DNA from: Rhodobacter maris
GTDB taxonomy: Bacteria; Pseudomonadota; Alphaproteobacteria; Rhodobacterales; Rhodobacteraceae
Length of the DNA: 64,000 nt
Assembly (NCBI RefSeq): GCF_900217815.1
Contig: NZ_OBMT01000017.1
Coordinates: 1 to 64,000, forward strand
Direction of reading: 5' to 3'
Numbering within the stretch: position 1 is the first letter of the stretch; each line of letters begins with the position of its first letter. The notes under the pieces were generated by a model. That model had not been told where the DNA came from, did not search any database, and saw only the letters and a list, made by a program, of their open reading frames with translations. The translations under genes were made by a program, and so were the position numbers. Positions 1-8,208 of this stretch are shown here, piece after piece.

Positions 1-52
1 CTCGTCCGTGCCCCGCATCATGATCCCCTCTCGCCGTGAGAAGGGGTGAATC

Positions 53-523
53 ATGTTCTGCATCCAAGGTCGAGGCCGACTATTTCAGCGACCTGTTAAA
101 GAGGCTACAAACGAAGCCACGCGCGACGACTACAATCGATGCTTAACTGAGGGGATGAGGGAATTAGGAGCCTTAGAACGTAAGCCGCCGCCTGCTTTCA
201 TATCTTTGGCAACGGACTTCGCGAACAACTATGCAGGATCGGCGGCAGCTGTTTTATCCATTAGCGCAGCGTCCTTCTTCGGCGCCGACTGGCTAGCTGA
301 TGAAGTTAACTCCAATGCTGGCGCGAACATACTATTCTCGTCAGTTGCTGCGACAGCGACCGGCCTAGCGTCGGCCTCACTGATCCAAAGAGTCCAACGC
401 CGCAGCCACGTCGGCCCTGACGTCTTAAGCTACGCCCTGGAAGCGATAGGCGATCCTACGAATGAGCAGATAGCTCGCAAAGCGGCCGCTGAAGCTTTCA
501 TAGCTAGGATGCAAAACCGATAA
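53..523 (+). CDS. hypothetical protein, possible membrane protein
   Basis: This 156-residue protein is not recognised. An AAGGGG Shine-Dalgarno sits just before the ATG. Residues about 60-80 and 90-112 are Ala/Ser/Val-rich and could be two membrane passes or a helical hairpin. The N-terminal 50 residues are charged and the C-terminal 40 contain several acidic and Ala-rich helical stretches. Codon use includes TTA, ATA and many AT-ending codons that the core genes of this window avoid, which points to acquired DNA. It lies in the accessory stretch that ends at the tRNA-Tyr. Function is unknown. Confidence 0.6.
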   Translation: MFCIQGRGRLFQRPVKEATNEATRDDYNRCLTEGMRELGALERKPPPAFISLATDFANNYAGSAAAVLSISAASFFGADWLADEVNSNAGANILFSSVAATATGLASASLIQRVQRRSHVGPDVLSYALEAIGDPTNEQIARKAAAEAFIARMQNR

Positions 524-659
524 GGCCCGTAGATCGATTAGGCGCAACTTCGTGGGTTCAATTGCGTCGGATTGGCCATAATCCCCCTGCCAAGACAGGT
601 GCATCAAAAACGGTGTTTCTTGGAACTCGCGGCGACTCAAGCGAAAATCTTGAACGATC

Positions 660-932
660 TTGCGTCACAAACTCTTGGCAAAACTGCGTTTAGCTTTGGT
701 GTTGATGGACCGTGCCCAACAGGTCGCGTGGCGCGCTGGTGCAGCCAAGGCACGGGCAGAAGGCTTCCCTGCGGTCGCTGTCGTCGGGCTCGATGCGGGG
801 CAGACCCTGCGCGATGCCTGCGCCGCCGCTGGCGTTGATCCTGACGCCGACCGGGCCGTGATCGGCCTCCCGCTTTACGCCATGCCGCCCGGCGTTGCGA
901 TGAAGCTGCGACCGATGTTGCCGGTGCGCTGA
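660..932 (+). CDS. small hypothetical protein
   Basis: The reading frame gives up to 90 residues from a TTG, or 75 from an ATG at 705; neither start has a clear Shine-Dalgarno. The Ala-rich product carries no motif I recognise. The main support for a real plus-strand gene here is the good intrinsic terminator 70 bases downstream (1005-1036), whose T-run fits only plus-strand transcription. Other long frames over the same bases are less protein-like. Confidence 0.4.
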   Translation: MRHKLLAKLRLALVLMDRAQQVAWRAGAAKARAEGFPAVAVVGLDAGQTLRDACAAAGVDPDADRAVIGLPLYAMPPGVAMKLRPMLPVR

Positions 933-1004
933 TCTTCGAATTCGGGCGGCATGGCCTGTCTGCCCGATGGCCGTTCGTTCTTCGGGATTGTTCCGAACGG
1001 TTTT

Positions 1005-1036
1005 GCCCCGGCGCTTCATCGCGTCGGGGCTTTTTT
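1005..1036 (+). terminator. intrinsic terminator
   Basis: A 10-bp GC-rich stem (one G-T wobble) with a six-base loop is followed by six T residues on the plus strand. It closes the transcript of the small gene upstream and separates it from the HNH gene. Confidence 0.8.
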
Positions 1037-1093
1037 CGTTGCTGTCGCAAGCCGGGCAGGTAGATTTGGAGAAAATCAGAAGCAGGATCCGCC

Positions 1094-1816
1094 ATGCGAC
1101 TTATCGACCCGCGCAACGGGCAACAGGCACCGCTTGATGTGGATTTGGCGAAGCTTTGGGCCAGAGACTACGCCGAATGGTCGCGCGGCGAATGCACCCA
1201 TGAGAACAAAGAACTTCGTCGCGGGACGAACAACGGCGGGCATCCTGTCATTCGTAATCAATGTTTGGACTGCGGGCTGCGTATCGGCAACGCGGTCAAG
1301 CCGCCGTCGAACGTCGAAGAACTGGCGTTTTTCGATGACGCGATGCACGACGCTTACAACGCGAAACGCACCGCAGCGAAAGAAAAGATCGACCAAAAGT
1401 ATGTCGAAATCCAATTGCGGCGTTGGCGGGCGAAGGAGGAAGGCGACAGCTACTATCGTCAGGCCCACAACGCCTATCTTGCTTCGCCCGAATGGCGCGA
1501 CCGTAGGCGGTTGGTCATGGAAAGGGCGCAAGGTCTTTGCGAAGGATGCAGACAGACAAGCGCGACCGAAGTTCATCACCTAAGCTATGAGCACTGGGGG
1601 CACGAATTTCTGTTCGAACTGGTCGCGCTATGCGGCGATTGTCACGACCGCATTCATGCGAAGGGCGACCACGAAGCATTGGTCGCAGGCTGCAACAACT
1701 GTCTTCACGCAAGCAAAGGCAGTTACTGCCGCATGTTCGACATGCCAATGGAAATGGCGTTGGACCCCGAAGGGCCGTGCACATTTGACCGCGAAGCTTT
1801 CGAAACGGCCAACTGA
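1094..1816 (+). CDS. HNH-family endonuclease-like protein with extra zinc-binding cysteines
   Basis: The 240-residue protein has an HNH core at about residues 128-190: CEGC at 149-152, the His pair of EVHH at 159-162, and CGDCHDRIH at 180-188. This matches the zinc-finger type of HNH nuclease. An N-terminal Cys/His cluster (CTH near 34, CLDC at 57-60) and a C-terminal cluster (CNNC, then two more Cys) suggest additional zinc sites flanking the nuclease core. A predicted charged helix joins the first cluster to the core. The ATG has an AGGA motif about eight bases upstream. HNH proteins of this kind are common in phages and islands; the substrate here is unknown, and it could act in DNA packaging, homing or restriction. 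Confidence 0.7.
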   Translation: MRLIDPRNGQQAPLDVDLAKLWARDYAEWSRGECTHENKELRRGTNNGGHPVIRNQCLDCGLRIGNAVKPPSNVEELAFFDDAMHDAYNAKRTAAKEKIDQKYVEIQLRRWRAKEEGDSYYRQAHNAYLASPEWRDRRRLVMERAQGLCEGCRQTSATEVHHLSYEHWGHEFLFELVALCGDCHDRIHAKGDHEALVAGCNNCLHASKGSYCRMFDMPMEMALDPEGPCTFDREAFETAN

Positions 1817-1970
1817 CCCGGCAAGCCTATCCCCGGCCCGGCCCTTGGTGTTCACGCTTGCGTGATCGTTTCCGGTTCTGGCGGGGGCGGTTGGGTTGCC
1901 CGGTTGCCCTTAGGCAATTCTTAGGCAGAAGCATCGGCTCACCATTTTACCCTTTAAAAACGAGGGGAAA

Positions 1971-2054
1971 TGGTGGGTGACCCTGGAATCGAACCAGGCG
2001 TGGGTCTCCCCGGCGGAGTTACAGTCCGCTGCCGCACCTTGCAGCTCGTCACCC
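1971..2054 (-). tRNA. tRNA-Tyr (GTA)
   Basis: On the minus strand the 7-bp acceptor GGGTGAC/GTCACCC closes, the anticodon stem GCGGA/TCCGC carries the loop CTGTAAC (anticodon GTA), a long class II variable arm follows, and the T-arm CCTGG-TTCGATT-CCAGG precedes the encoded CCA. Its 3' end faces the accessory genes at 1-1900, a common integration site for islands. Confidence 0.97.
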
Positions 2055-2065
2055 GACGAGGGCGG

Positions 2066-2094
2066 GATGTAGCGAAGGGGCGGCGGGGCGTCAA
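2066..2094 (-). promoter_or_regulatory. promoter of tRNA-Tyr
   Basis: On the minus strand TTGACG (2089-2094) and TACATC (2066-2071) are separated by exactly 17 bases and end 11 bases before the tRNA. This is a near-consensus sigma-70 type promoter for a stable RNA. Confidence 0.65.
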
Positions 2095-2178
2095 GCGGGT
2101 TTTTCACGGCGCCGTGCCTTCCCGCACGCTTGTCAAAACGGGGCGGGCAGCGCAGAGAGGGCAAAACGGGAGCATGCG

Positions 2179-2964
2179 ATGAAAAAACCGACCTGGGTGA
2201 TCGACAAGGAACGTGCCAAACGCGCCGCTGCCGCGGAAACGCTGTGGCTTTTTGGCCTCCATGCGGTGCGCGATGCGCTGATGAACCCTGCCCGCGAGAA
2301 GCTGCGTCTCGTTTTGACGAAGAATGCCGCCGACAAGCTTGCTGCGGCGATCACGGCGGGAGGGCTCGCCCCCGAGATCGTCGATCCGCGCAAGTTTGAC
2401 GCGCATGTGCCGCTTGGCTCCGATCAGGTGCATCAGGGCGCGGCGCTCGAAGTGAAGCCGCTCGATTGGGGCAAGATTGGCGATGTTGCCCTCGAAGGCG
2501 CGGGGGCGCCCCTGGTCGTGCTTCTGGATCGCGTCACCGATCCCCATAATGTGGGGGCAATCCTGCGTTCGGCCGAGGTGTTCGGGGCGCGGGCCGTTGT
2601 GGCGCCGCACCGCCATTCTGCGCCCGAGACCGGCGCACTCGCGAAAACCGCCTCGGGGGCGCTCGAGCGCCAGCCCTACCTGCGGGTGGTGAATCTGTCC
2701 GATGCGATGCGAGATCTGCAGGAGATGGGCTACGTGCTTCTGGGCCTTGACGGGGCGGCAGAGATGAGCCTCGCCGAGGGGCTGGCCTGGGCGGGGGCGC
2801 GGCCGGTGGGGATCGTGCTCGGCGCCGAGGGGCCGGGTCTGCGCGAAAAGACCCGCGAGACCTGCGATCTGCTGGTACGAATCCCCTATGCGAGCGATTT
2901 CGGCTCGCTCAATGTCTCGAATGCGGCGGCCATCGCGCTTTATGCCATCACAACGCGCGGATGA
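2179..2964 (+). CDS. rlmB: 23S rRNA 2'-O-methyltransferase of the TrmH/SPOUT family (RlmB-like)
   Basis: This 261-residue protein has the two-domain layout of RlmB, which methylates the 2'-O of G2251 in 23S rRNA using SAM. The N-terminal part (about 20-95) starts with the LFGLHAVRDAL signature of the substrate-binding domain. The SPOUT domain shows the three family motifs: DPHNVGAILR (about 119-128) with the catalytic Asn/Arg, LGAEGPGL (about 214-221), and SLNVSNAAAIALY near 241-253, which forms the trefoil knot around SAM. Length is normal. It is read divergently from tRNA-Tyr with a GGGAG motif before the ATG. TrmH-family specificity can be misassigned, so the exact target nucleotide is by family only. 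Confidence 0.88.
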   Translation: MKKPTWVIDKERAKRAAAAETLWLFGLHAVRDALMNPAREKLRLVLTKNAADKLAAAITAGGLAPEIVDPRKFDAHVPLGSDQVHQGAALEVKPLDWGKIGDVALEGAGAPLVVLLDRVTDPHNVGAILRSAEVFGARAVVAPHRHSAPETGALAKTASGALERQPYLRVVNLSDAMRDLQEMGYVLLGLDGAAEMSLAEGLAWAGARPVGIVLGAEGPGLREKTRETCDLLVRIPYASDFGSLNVSNAAAIALYAITTRG

Positions 2965-3098
2965 TCACGAAGTGGCGATTCCGGCCATTTTGCGCCCCGC
3001 GACCCTTTAACGCGGGTTTTACATACCTATGTCTGACTGAGGCCGTGCGGCTTTGGAACCGCCGCGCGCCAAGTCACTGTCCCTCGTTCCACACTTTC

Positions 3099-3130
3099 AC
3101 GCCCGGGTCCTTGTGGCTCGGGCGTTTTTT
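3099..3130 (+). terminator. intrinsic terminator after rlmB or after an intergenic small RNA
   Basis: A 9-bp stem (ACGCCCGGG against CTCGGGCGT, one wobble) ends in six T residues, 135 bases past the rlmB stop and just before the next gene. Confidence 0.75.
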
Positions 3131-3144
3131 ATCCGGAGTGGTTG

Positions 3145-3564
3145 ATGACCGATGCCGAGCTGCGCGAGATCTTCAACGAAACCAGGACCATCGCCGTGGT
3201 GGGGTTTTCCGCCCATCCGGACCGGCCCTCGCATCAGGTTGCGGCCTTCCTGCAAGGGCGGGGCTACCGGGTGATTCCCGTCAACCCGGGCCTCGCCGGG
3301 CAGGTGCATCTGGGAGAGATGACCTATCCGGATCTGGCCGCGATTGCGCGCGGGATCAAGGTCGATATGGTCGATGTTTTCCGCGCGTCTGAGGCCGTGC
3401 CGGGGATCGTCGAGCAGGTGCTCGCCCATCGACCCGAGGTGCGCACGCTCTGGATGCAGCTTGGCGTGATACATGATGGTGCGGCCTGCGCCGCCCGCGC
3501 GGCGGGCAAGCGCGTGGTGATGGACCGCTGCCCGAAGATCGACCTGCCGCGGCTCGGGATGTGA
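3145..3564 (+). CDS. CoA-binding domain protein (YccU type)
   Basis: The 139-residue protein is a single Rossmann-like CoA_binding domain, as in the alpha subunit of succinyl-CoA synthetase but standing alone. The N-terminal strand-turn IAVVGFSAHPDRPSH (about residues 14-28) is the nucleotide-binding loop typical of YccU proteins. VIPVNPG and the C-terminal VVMDRCPKIDLPRL are also family signatures. A CGGAG motif lies 7 bases before the ATG. The cellular role of this family is not settled. The terminator just upstream makes it its own transcription unit. Confidence 0.85.
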   Translation: MTDAELREIFNETRTIAVVGFSAHPDRPSHQVAAFLQGRGYRVIPVNPGLAGQVHLGEMTYPDLAAIARGIKVDMVDVFRASEAVPGIVEQVLAHRPEVRTLWMQLGVIHDGAACAARAAGKRVVMDRCPKIDLPRLGM

Positions 3565-3594
3565 CGGGGGCCGGGGCGCTGCTTCCCGCTCCGC

Positions 3595-4779
3595 TCAGCC
3601 TTTCACCGCCGCCGCTGCCGTGACGATCGCATCGGCGATGAAATCAAGCTCGGCCCGGGTGAGGCGCGCGGGGAGCCGCGTGTCGCAGGCGCGCATCAGC
3701 ATCGCGCGGGTCTTCGGCAGATCGGGGAGATCGCCGAGGAACTGCCAGTTCCAGTAGGCGCGGGCATTGTCTTGCGAGAGGCCGAACACCTGCACGCCGA
3801 CGCCGCGTGCCTTTGCCTCGTCTTGCAGCCGCAGCGCCTCCGCATCGCTCCAGTCTCCGACCAGATTGAACTGCAGGCTGTCGGGCGCGCGGGTCTCGGG
3901 GCCAAGCGGCGGGGGCACGTCGAGCCAAGGGCTCTCGTTGAGTTTTGCGGCAACGTAATCATGGTTCGCGAGCCCGTCGCGCACGCGGCGCGGCACCTCG
4001 GCAAGCTGCGGGCGGATCACCGCCGCCGAGAGGTTTTGCATCCGCGTGTTGTAGAGCGGCAGCTTGTTTTGCCAGTGATGGAAGCTGTTTTGCAGCCCCG
4101 GATGTTTCTTCCAGTTATGCTCATAGGCGCCCGACATGATGATCGCGCGCGCGGCAAGCTCGGGGTCGTCGGTCACCAGCACGCCGCCTTCGCCCGCGTT
4201 CACCAGCTTGTAGCTCTGGAAGCTGAAGCAGCCGATCTTGCCGATGGTGCCGATCTTCTGCCCGTGCCAGAGCGTGCCAAGCGAATGCGCCGCATCCTCG
4301 ATCACCGGCACGCCCCTGGCGTTCGCAAGCTCCATGATCGCGTCCATGTCGGAAGTGTGTCCGCGCATGTGGGAAATCATCACTGCCGCGATCGTGTCGT
4401 CGAACTTGGCGCGGAAATCTTCAAGGTCGATGCGGAAATTTTCGCCCACTTCAACGAGCACTGGCTCGCAATCGGCGTGCACGATTGCCGAGGGCACGGC
4501 GGCGAAGGTGAAGGCGGGCACGAGCACGCGCGCGCCGCGCGGCAGATCGAGCGCCTTCAACGAGAGGAACAGGGCGGCAGAGCAGGAGGCCACGCAGACC
4601 GCGTAACGCACCCCCATGAACGCGGCGAATTCCGCCTCGAGTTGGGAGACCGGCGCGTTTTCGGAGGTGTAGCGGAAAAGGTCGCCCGAAGAGAGCAGCC
4701 GCTCGATCTCGGCGCGGGCGGCCTCGGGGATCGGTTCGGCGTCATAGCAATTGGGGGCGGTCAGTCCATCACGGGGCAT
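3595..4779 (-). CDS. DegT/DnrJ/EryC1/StrS-family PLP aminotransferase
   Basis: A fold-type I PLP enzyme of about 394 residues. VASCSAALFLSLKAL holds the phosphate-binding loop, VIEDAAHSLG the Asp that contacts the pyridine nitrogen, and FSFQSYKLVNAGEGG the Schiff-base Lys. These motifs define the DegT/ArnB/StrS group, most members of which aminate keto-sugars. An upstream ATG at 4803 is possible, but the ATG at 4779 has an AGGAAAG Shine-Dalgarno and is preferred. It is the last gene of the minus-strand series with the amine-catabolism genes, 68+ bases after the oxidoreductase. No sugar-nucleotide genes are nearby, so an amine or amino-acid substrate is an inference from context. Confidence 0.82.
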   Translation of the reverse strand: MPRDGLTAPNCYDAEPIPEAARAEIERLLSSGDLFRYTSENAPVSQLEAEFAAFMGVRYAVCVASCSAALFLSLKALDLPRGARVLVPAFTFAAVPSAIVHADCEPVLVEVGENFRIDLEDFRAKFDDTIAAVMISHMRGHTSDMDAIMELANARGVPVIEDAAHSLGTLWHGQKIGTIGKIGCFSFQSYKLVNAGEGGVLVTDDPELAARAIIMSGAYEHNWKKHPGLQNSFHHWQNKLPLYNTRMQNLSAAVIRPQLAEVPRRVRDGLANHDYVAAKLNESPWLDVPPPLGPETRAPDSLQFNLVGDWSDAEALRLQDEAKARGVGVQVFGLSQDNARAYWNWQFLGDLPDLPKTRAMLMRACDTRLPARLTRAELDFIADAIVTAAAAVKG

Positions 4780-4871
4780 GTTCAGCTTTCCTGAATGTGA
4801 CATTCGGGAAAGCTTTATGCTCGCGCGGCCTGCAGGCCAAGTGAAACTTTGACGACGCGGCCAAGAGCCGC

Positions 4872-6179
4872 TCAGACCCCGATCCGGTCGCGCAGCGAAA
4901 ACCAGCTCATCCCCGCCACCAGAAGCGGCCAGCGCAGCCGCGCCCCGCCCGGAAAGGCGGGTTGCGGCAGCGTGGACATCACCTCGAAACCGTCGCCCGT
5001 CGCGGTGGCGGCCTCGGCCATCAGCCGCCCGGCATGGATTGCGAGCGCCACGCCATGACCCGAGAAGCCCGAGGCCGAGAGGCAGTTCGGCGCGGGGCGG
5101 CGGAAGCAGGGCATGCGGTTCACGGTGATCGCGAGCGTGCCGCCCCAGGCATGGGTGAGGCGCACCCCCTGAAGCTGCGGATAGATCTCTTCAAGCGGTT
5201 TGCGTACCTTGGCGGCAATATCGCGCGGGAAGCGGTAGCTCACCGTTTCGCCGCCGCCAAAAATCAGCCGGTCTTCATGCAAGCGCCAGTAATTGACCAC
5301 GAATTTCAGATCATGCGCGGCGATATCGCGTGTGAAGACCTCTTGCGCGCGCGCGCCCAAAGGCTCGGTCGCGACGATGTAATTGTTGATCGGCATCACG
5401 CGGGCGGCGATGTCGGGTTCGAGCCGGTCGAGGTAGCCGTTCGCGGCCAAAATCACCTGATCCGCGATCACATGGCCCGCAGCCGTCTCCACCCGGCTCG
5501 GGGCGCTGGCCGTTGCCCCATGCGCAATATGGGTGACGGGGGACATCTCATGGAGCACCGCGCCCGCGGCCTCTGCCAGCCGGGCGAGGCCAAGGCTGAG
5601 ATTGAGCGGATGCACATGGCCCGCGTCGCGGTCTAGATCGGCGCCGATAAAGCGCGGTGAGGGGATCAGCGCTTGCGTGGCGGCGCGGTCGAGAAGCTCG
5701 ATCTTGTCGTAGCCGTAATGGGTGGCGAGATGCTCGGCCTCTTCGGTGAGCCAGCGCAGCTCGGAGGCCTTGCGGGCGGTATGGGCAATGCCGTGATGGG
5801 TTGGCACGCCCGCCTCGGCGGCCAGCGCATAAGTAAGAGCTTTCGCCTCCTCGGCCATGTCCCAGAGCCGGCGCGCGGCCCCGCCGCCCAGCATCTTCTC
5901 AAGCGTGATCATGTCGAGCCGCTGGCCCGACCCGATCTGCCCGCCATTGCGCCCGGAGGCGCCAAAGCCCGCGCGATGCGCCTCGAGCACGACCACGCGC
6001 CGGCCCGCCCGCGCCAGATGCAGCGCGGCCGAAAGCCCGGTGTAACCCGCGCCCACCACGCAAATGTCGGCGCGGATCTCGCCTTTGAGAGCCGGGCGCT
6101 CGGGCGCGGCGTCGCGTGTGTCGGCATAGAAGCTCGCCGGGTAATGCCCCGGCCGGTCATTGGCGAAAAGCAGGTTCAT
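4872..6179 (-). CDS. FAD-dependent amine oxidoreductase, PuuB/OrdL-like (DAO family)
   Basis: The 435-residue protein opens with a dinucleotide-binding fold, ICVVGAGYTGLSAALHLA at about 39-56, followed by VVVLEAHRAGFGASGRNGGQ, the hallmark of gamma-glutamylputrescine oxidase and relatives (DAO family). The C-terminal SGHGVALAIHAG closes the FAD site. PuuB oxidises gamma-glutamylputrescine to the aldehyde with release of ammonia and H2O2. It starts 3 bases after the stop of a PuuA-like ligase gene, which strongly links the two. The exact amine is not shown by sequence. Confidence 0.87.
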   Translation of the reverse strand: MNLLFANDRPGHYPASFYADTRDAAPERPALKGEIRADICVVGAGYTGLSAALHLARAGRRVVVLEAHRAGFGASGRNGGQIGSGQRLDMITLEKMLGGGAARRLWDMAEEAKALTYALAAEAGVPTHHGIAHTARKASELRWLTEEAEHLATHYGYDKIELLDRAATQALIPSPRFIGADLDRDAGHVHPLNLSLGLARLAEAAGAVLHEMSPVTHIAHGATASAPSRVETAAGHVIADQVILAANGYLDRLEPDIAARVMPINNYIVATEPLGARAQEVFTRDIAAHDLKFVVNYWRLHEDRLIFGGGETVSYRFPRDIAAKVRKPLEEIYPQLQGVRLTHAWGGTLAITVNRMPCFRRPAPNCLSASGFSGHGVALAIHAGRLMAEAATATGDGFEVMSTLPQPAFPGGARLRWPLLVAGMSWFSLRDRIGV

Positions 6180-6182
6180 GCG

Positions 6183-7550
6183 TCACACGTTGAGCAGCAG
6201 GTGTTCGCGTTCCCAGGGGCTGATGACCTGGAGGAACTCCTTGTATTCGTTGCGTTTCACGGCTTCGTAAACGGTACAGAACTCGATCCCGAGCACCTCG
6301 CGCACCGGCGCGGAGTCAGACAGAATGTCGAGCGCATCGCCCAGATTGTAGGGCAGGTCGGTATCGCTCATATAGGCGTCGCCGATGCATTCGGGGCGCG
6401 GCATGCGCTTTTCCTTCAGCCCGATATAGCCGCAGGCCATCGAGGCGGCGAGGCCGAGATAGGGGTTGCAGTCCATCCCCGCGAGGCGGTTTTCAAGCCG
6501 CCGCGCCGCGGGGCCGGAGATCGGCACCCTGAGCCCCGTGGTGCGGTTGTCGCGGCCCCATTCGAGGTTGATCGGGGCGGCAAAATCCGGAACGTAGCGA
6601 CGGTAGCTGTTCACGTAAGGCGCGAGCAGCGCCACCACCGCGGGCAGATGCGTCTGCATGCCGGCGATGAAATACATGAATTCCGCGCTTTCCGCCCCGT
6701 CCGGCTCGGAGAAGATATTCCGTCCCGTCGCCACATCGATCACCGACTGGTGGATATGCATCGCCGAGCCCGGCTCACCCTCGATCGGCTTGGCCATGAA
6801 AGTGGCAAAGCAATCGTGGCGCAAAGCCGCCTCGCGGATCAGCCGCTTGAAGTAGAAGATCTGGTCGGCCAAGGCCACCGGGTCGCCATGCGCGAGGTTG
6901 ATCTCCACCTGACCTGCGCCGCCTTCCTGCAAGATGCCGTCGATCTCGAAGCCCTGCGCCTCGGCGAAATCATAGATATCGTCGATCACCTTGCCGTATT
7001 CGTCGACCGCGGACATCGAATAGGCCTGTTTGCCCGCGGCGCGGCGCCCTGAACGGCCCATCGGCGGGATGATCGGCTGGTTCGGGTCAAGGTTGCGCGC
7101 AACGAGAAAGAACTCCATCTCGGGCGCCACGATCGGCTTCCAGCCCTCGGCCTCATAAAGGCTGACAATGCGCTTGAGCACGTTGCGCGGCGCCACAGGC
7201 ACCGGGTTGCCCTGCTGGTCATTCACATCATGGATCACCTGCAGCGTGATATCGGCCGTCCATGGCGCGGCGGAGGCCGTGGTCCAGTCCGGCGTCAGAA
7301 TCATGTCGGGCTCGGTGAAGGCGCCCATCGGATTGTCCGCCCACTCGCCGGTGATCGTTTGCAAAAAGATCGAATTGGGCAGGAAGAAGCGGTCCTGATA
7401 GGCGAATTTCGAGGCGGGCATGGCCTTGCCGCGGGCAACGCCGGCAATATCGCCGACGATGCATTCCACCTCATCGAGGCGGCGGCCGGCAATGTAATCC
7501 TGCGCGGCCTTGGGGATCAGATCAGTCCATGAACGGGTTTTGTGAGGCAT
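6183..7550 (-). CDS. glutamine synthetase-family ligase (gamma-glutamylamine synthetase, PuuA-like), copy 1
   Basis: A 455-residue GSIII-independent, GlnA/PuuA-type catalytic protein. Visible signatures include PEMEFFLVAR (metal-binding Glu), EGGAGQVEINLAHGDPV, the ATP-site segment GSAMHIHQSV, and NSYRRYVPDFAAP with the downstream R-x-P-x-SGPAARRLENR segment. It lacks the adenylylation region expected of housekeeping GlnA, and its N-terminal IVGDIAGVARGK resembles gamma-glutamyl-amine ligases. Such enzymes join glutamate to an amine such as putrescine. It is 36 bases downstream of the PaiB-like gene and directly followed by the PuuB-like oxidase. Confidence 0.85.
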   Translation of the reverse strand: MPHKTRSWTDLIPKAAQDYIAGRRLDEVECIVGDIAGVARGKAMPASKFAYQDRFFLPNSIFLQTITGEWADNPMGAFTEPDMILTPDWTTASAAPWTADITLQVIHDVNDQQGNPVPVAPRNVLKRIVSLYEAEGWKPIVAPEMEFFLVARNLDPNQPIIPPMGRSGRRAAGKQAYSMSAVDEYGKVIDDIYDFAEAQGFEIDGILQEGGAGQVEINLAHGDPVALADQIFYFKRLIREAALRHDCFATFMAKPIEGEPGSAMHIHQSVIDVATGRNIFSEPDGAESAEFMYFIAGMQTHLPAVVALLAPYVNSYRRYVPDFAAPINLEWGRDNRTTGLRVPISGPAARRLENRLAGMDCNPYLGLAASMACGYIGLKEKRMPRPECIGDAYMSDTDLPYNLGDALDILSDSAPVREVLGIEFCTVYEAVKRNEYKEFLQVISPWEREHLLLNV

Positions 7551-7586
7551 GAGATTCGCTTTCCGAAAAAGGGGGGAGGGGCTCGG

Positions 7587-8207
7587 TCAGGCGAAAGGGT
7601 CGGGCATCAGGCGCGCCAGCGGCTCGCCCTCGGCGATCATTCCGGCGCGCACACCCGCGCGGTCCGGTTTGGCGCGGTTTTGCGAGAGTTTCAGCTTGCC
7701 TTCCATCGACTGCACCTCGATTTCCAGCCCGGTGATGCCACGCAACTGCGCCGCGATGAAATCGGCAGGCGCGTCGGAAACCGCCCAAGGCTCCGGGCGA
7801 TTGGCCTCCTGTGCCCGGGTCAGGGCGTCAATCTGGGCGCGCAGGAAGCTCTCGTCCTGCGTCAGCCGTGCCACGCCACGGACCTGCACCATTGCGTAAT
7901 TCCACGTTGGCACGACACGGTGATGCTCCGCCTTGGTCGGATACCATCCGGGGTGGACATAGGCCTCGGCGGGCTGGAAAACGATCAGCACCTGCGGCGC
8001 GGCGGCGATCTCGGCAAGCTGCGGATTGGCCTTGGCCAGATGGGCACGCAGCACCCGCCCGCCGGCCGTTTCCACCAGTTCAAACGGCACGGGCCCCGCC
8101 ATGATCCCGCCCGGGCCGGAGCTGATCAAGAGCCCCAGCGGATGCGCGGCAATCAGCGCGCCGAGCGTGGCACCATCCTCTTCGGCAAAGGCGGGCAGCC
8201 GATACAT
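7587..8207 (-). CDS. FMN-binding split-barrel protein, PaiB family
   Basis: The 206-residue protein begins MYRLPAF and carries the PaiB signatures HPLGLLIS, GPVPFEL, AHLAKANPQ and HPGWYPTK, the fold being a pyridoxamine-oxidase-like FMN-binding split barrel. B. subtilis PaiB is tied to polyamine-responsive repression of sporulation and protease genes, so its presence inside an amine-catabolism cluster is coherent, but a direct DNA-binding role is unproven for the family. The start at 8207 is one base beyond the stop of the amidotransferase gene, giving tight coupling. Confidence 0.82.
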   Translation of the reverse strand: MYRLPAFAEEDGATLGALIAAHPLGLLISSGPGGIMAGPVPFELVETAGGRVLRAHLAKANPQLAEIAAAPQVLIVFQPAEAYVHPGWYPTKAEHHRVVPTWNYAMVQVRGVARLTQDESFLRAQIDALTRAQEANRPEPWAVSDAPADFIAAQLRGITGLEIEVQSMEGKLKLSQNRAKPDRAGVRAGMIAEGEPLARLMPDPFA

Positions 8208-8208
8208 C

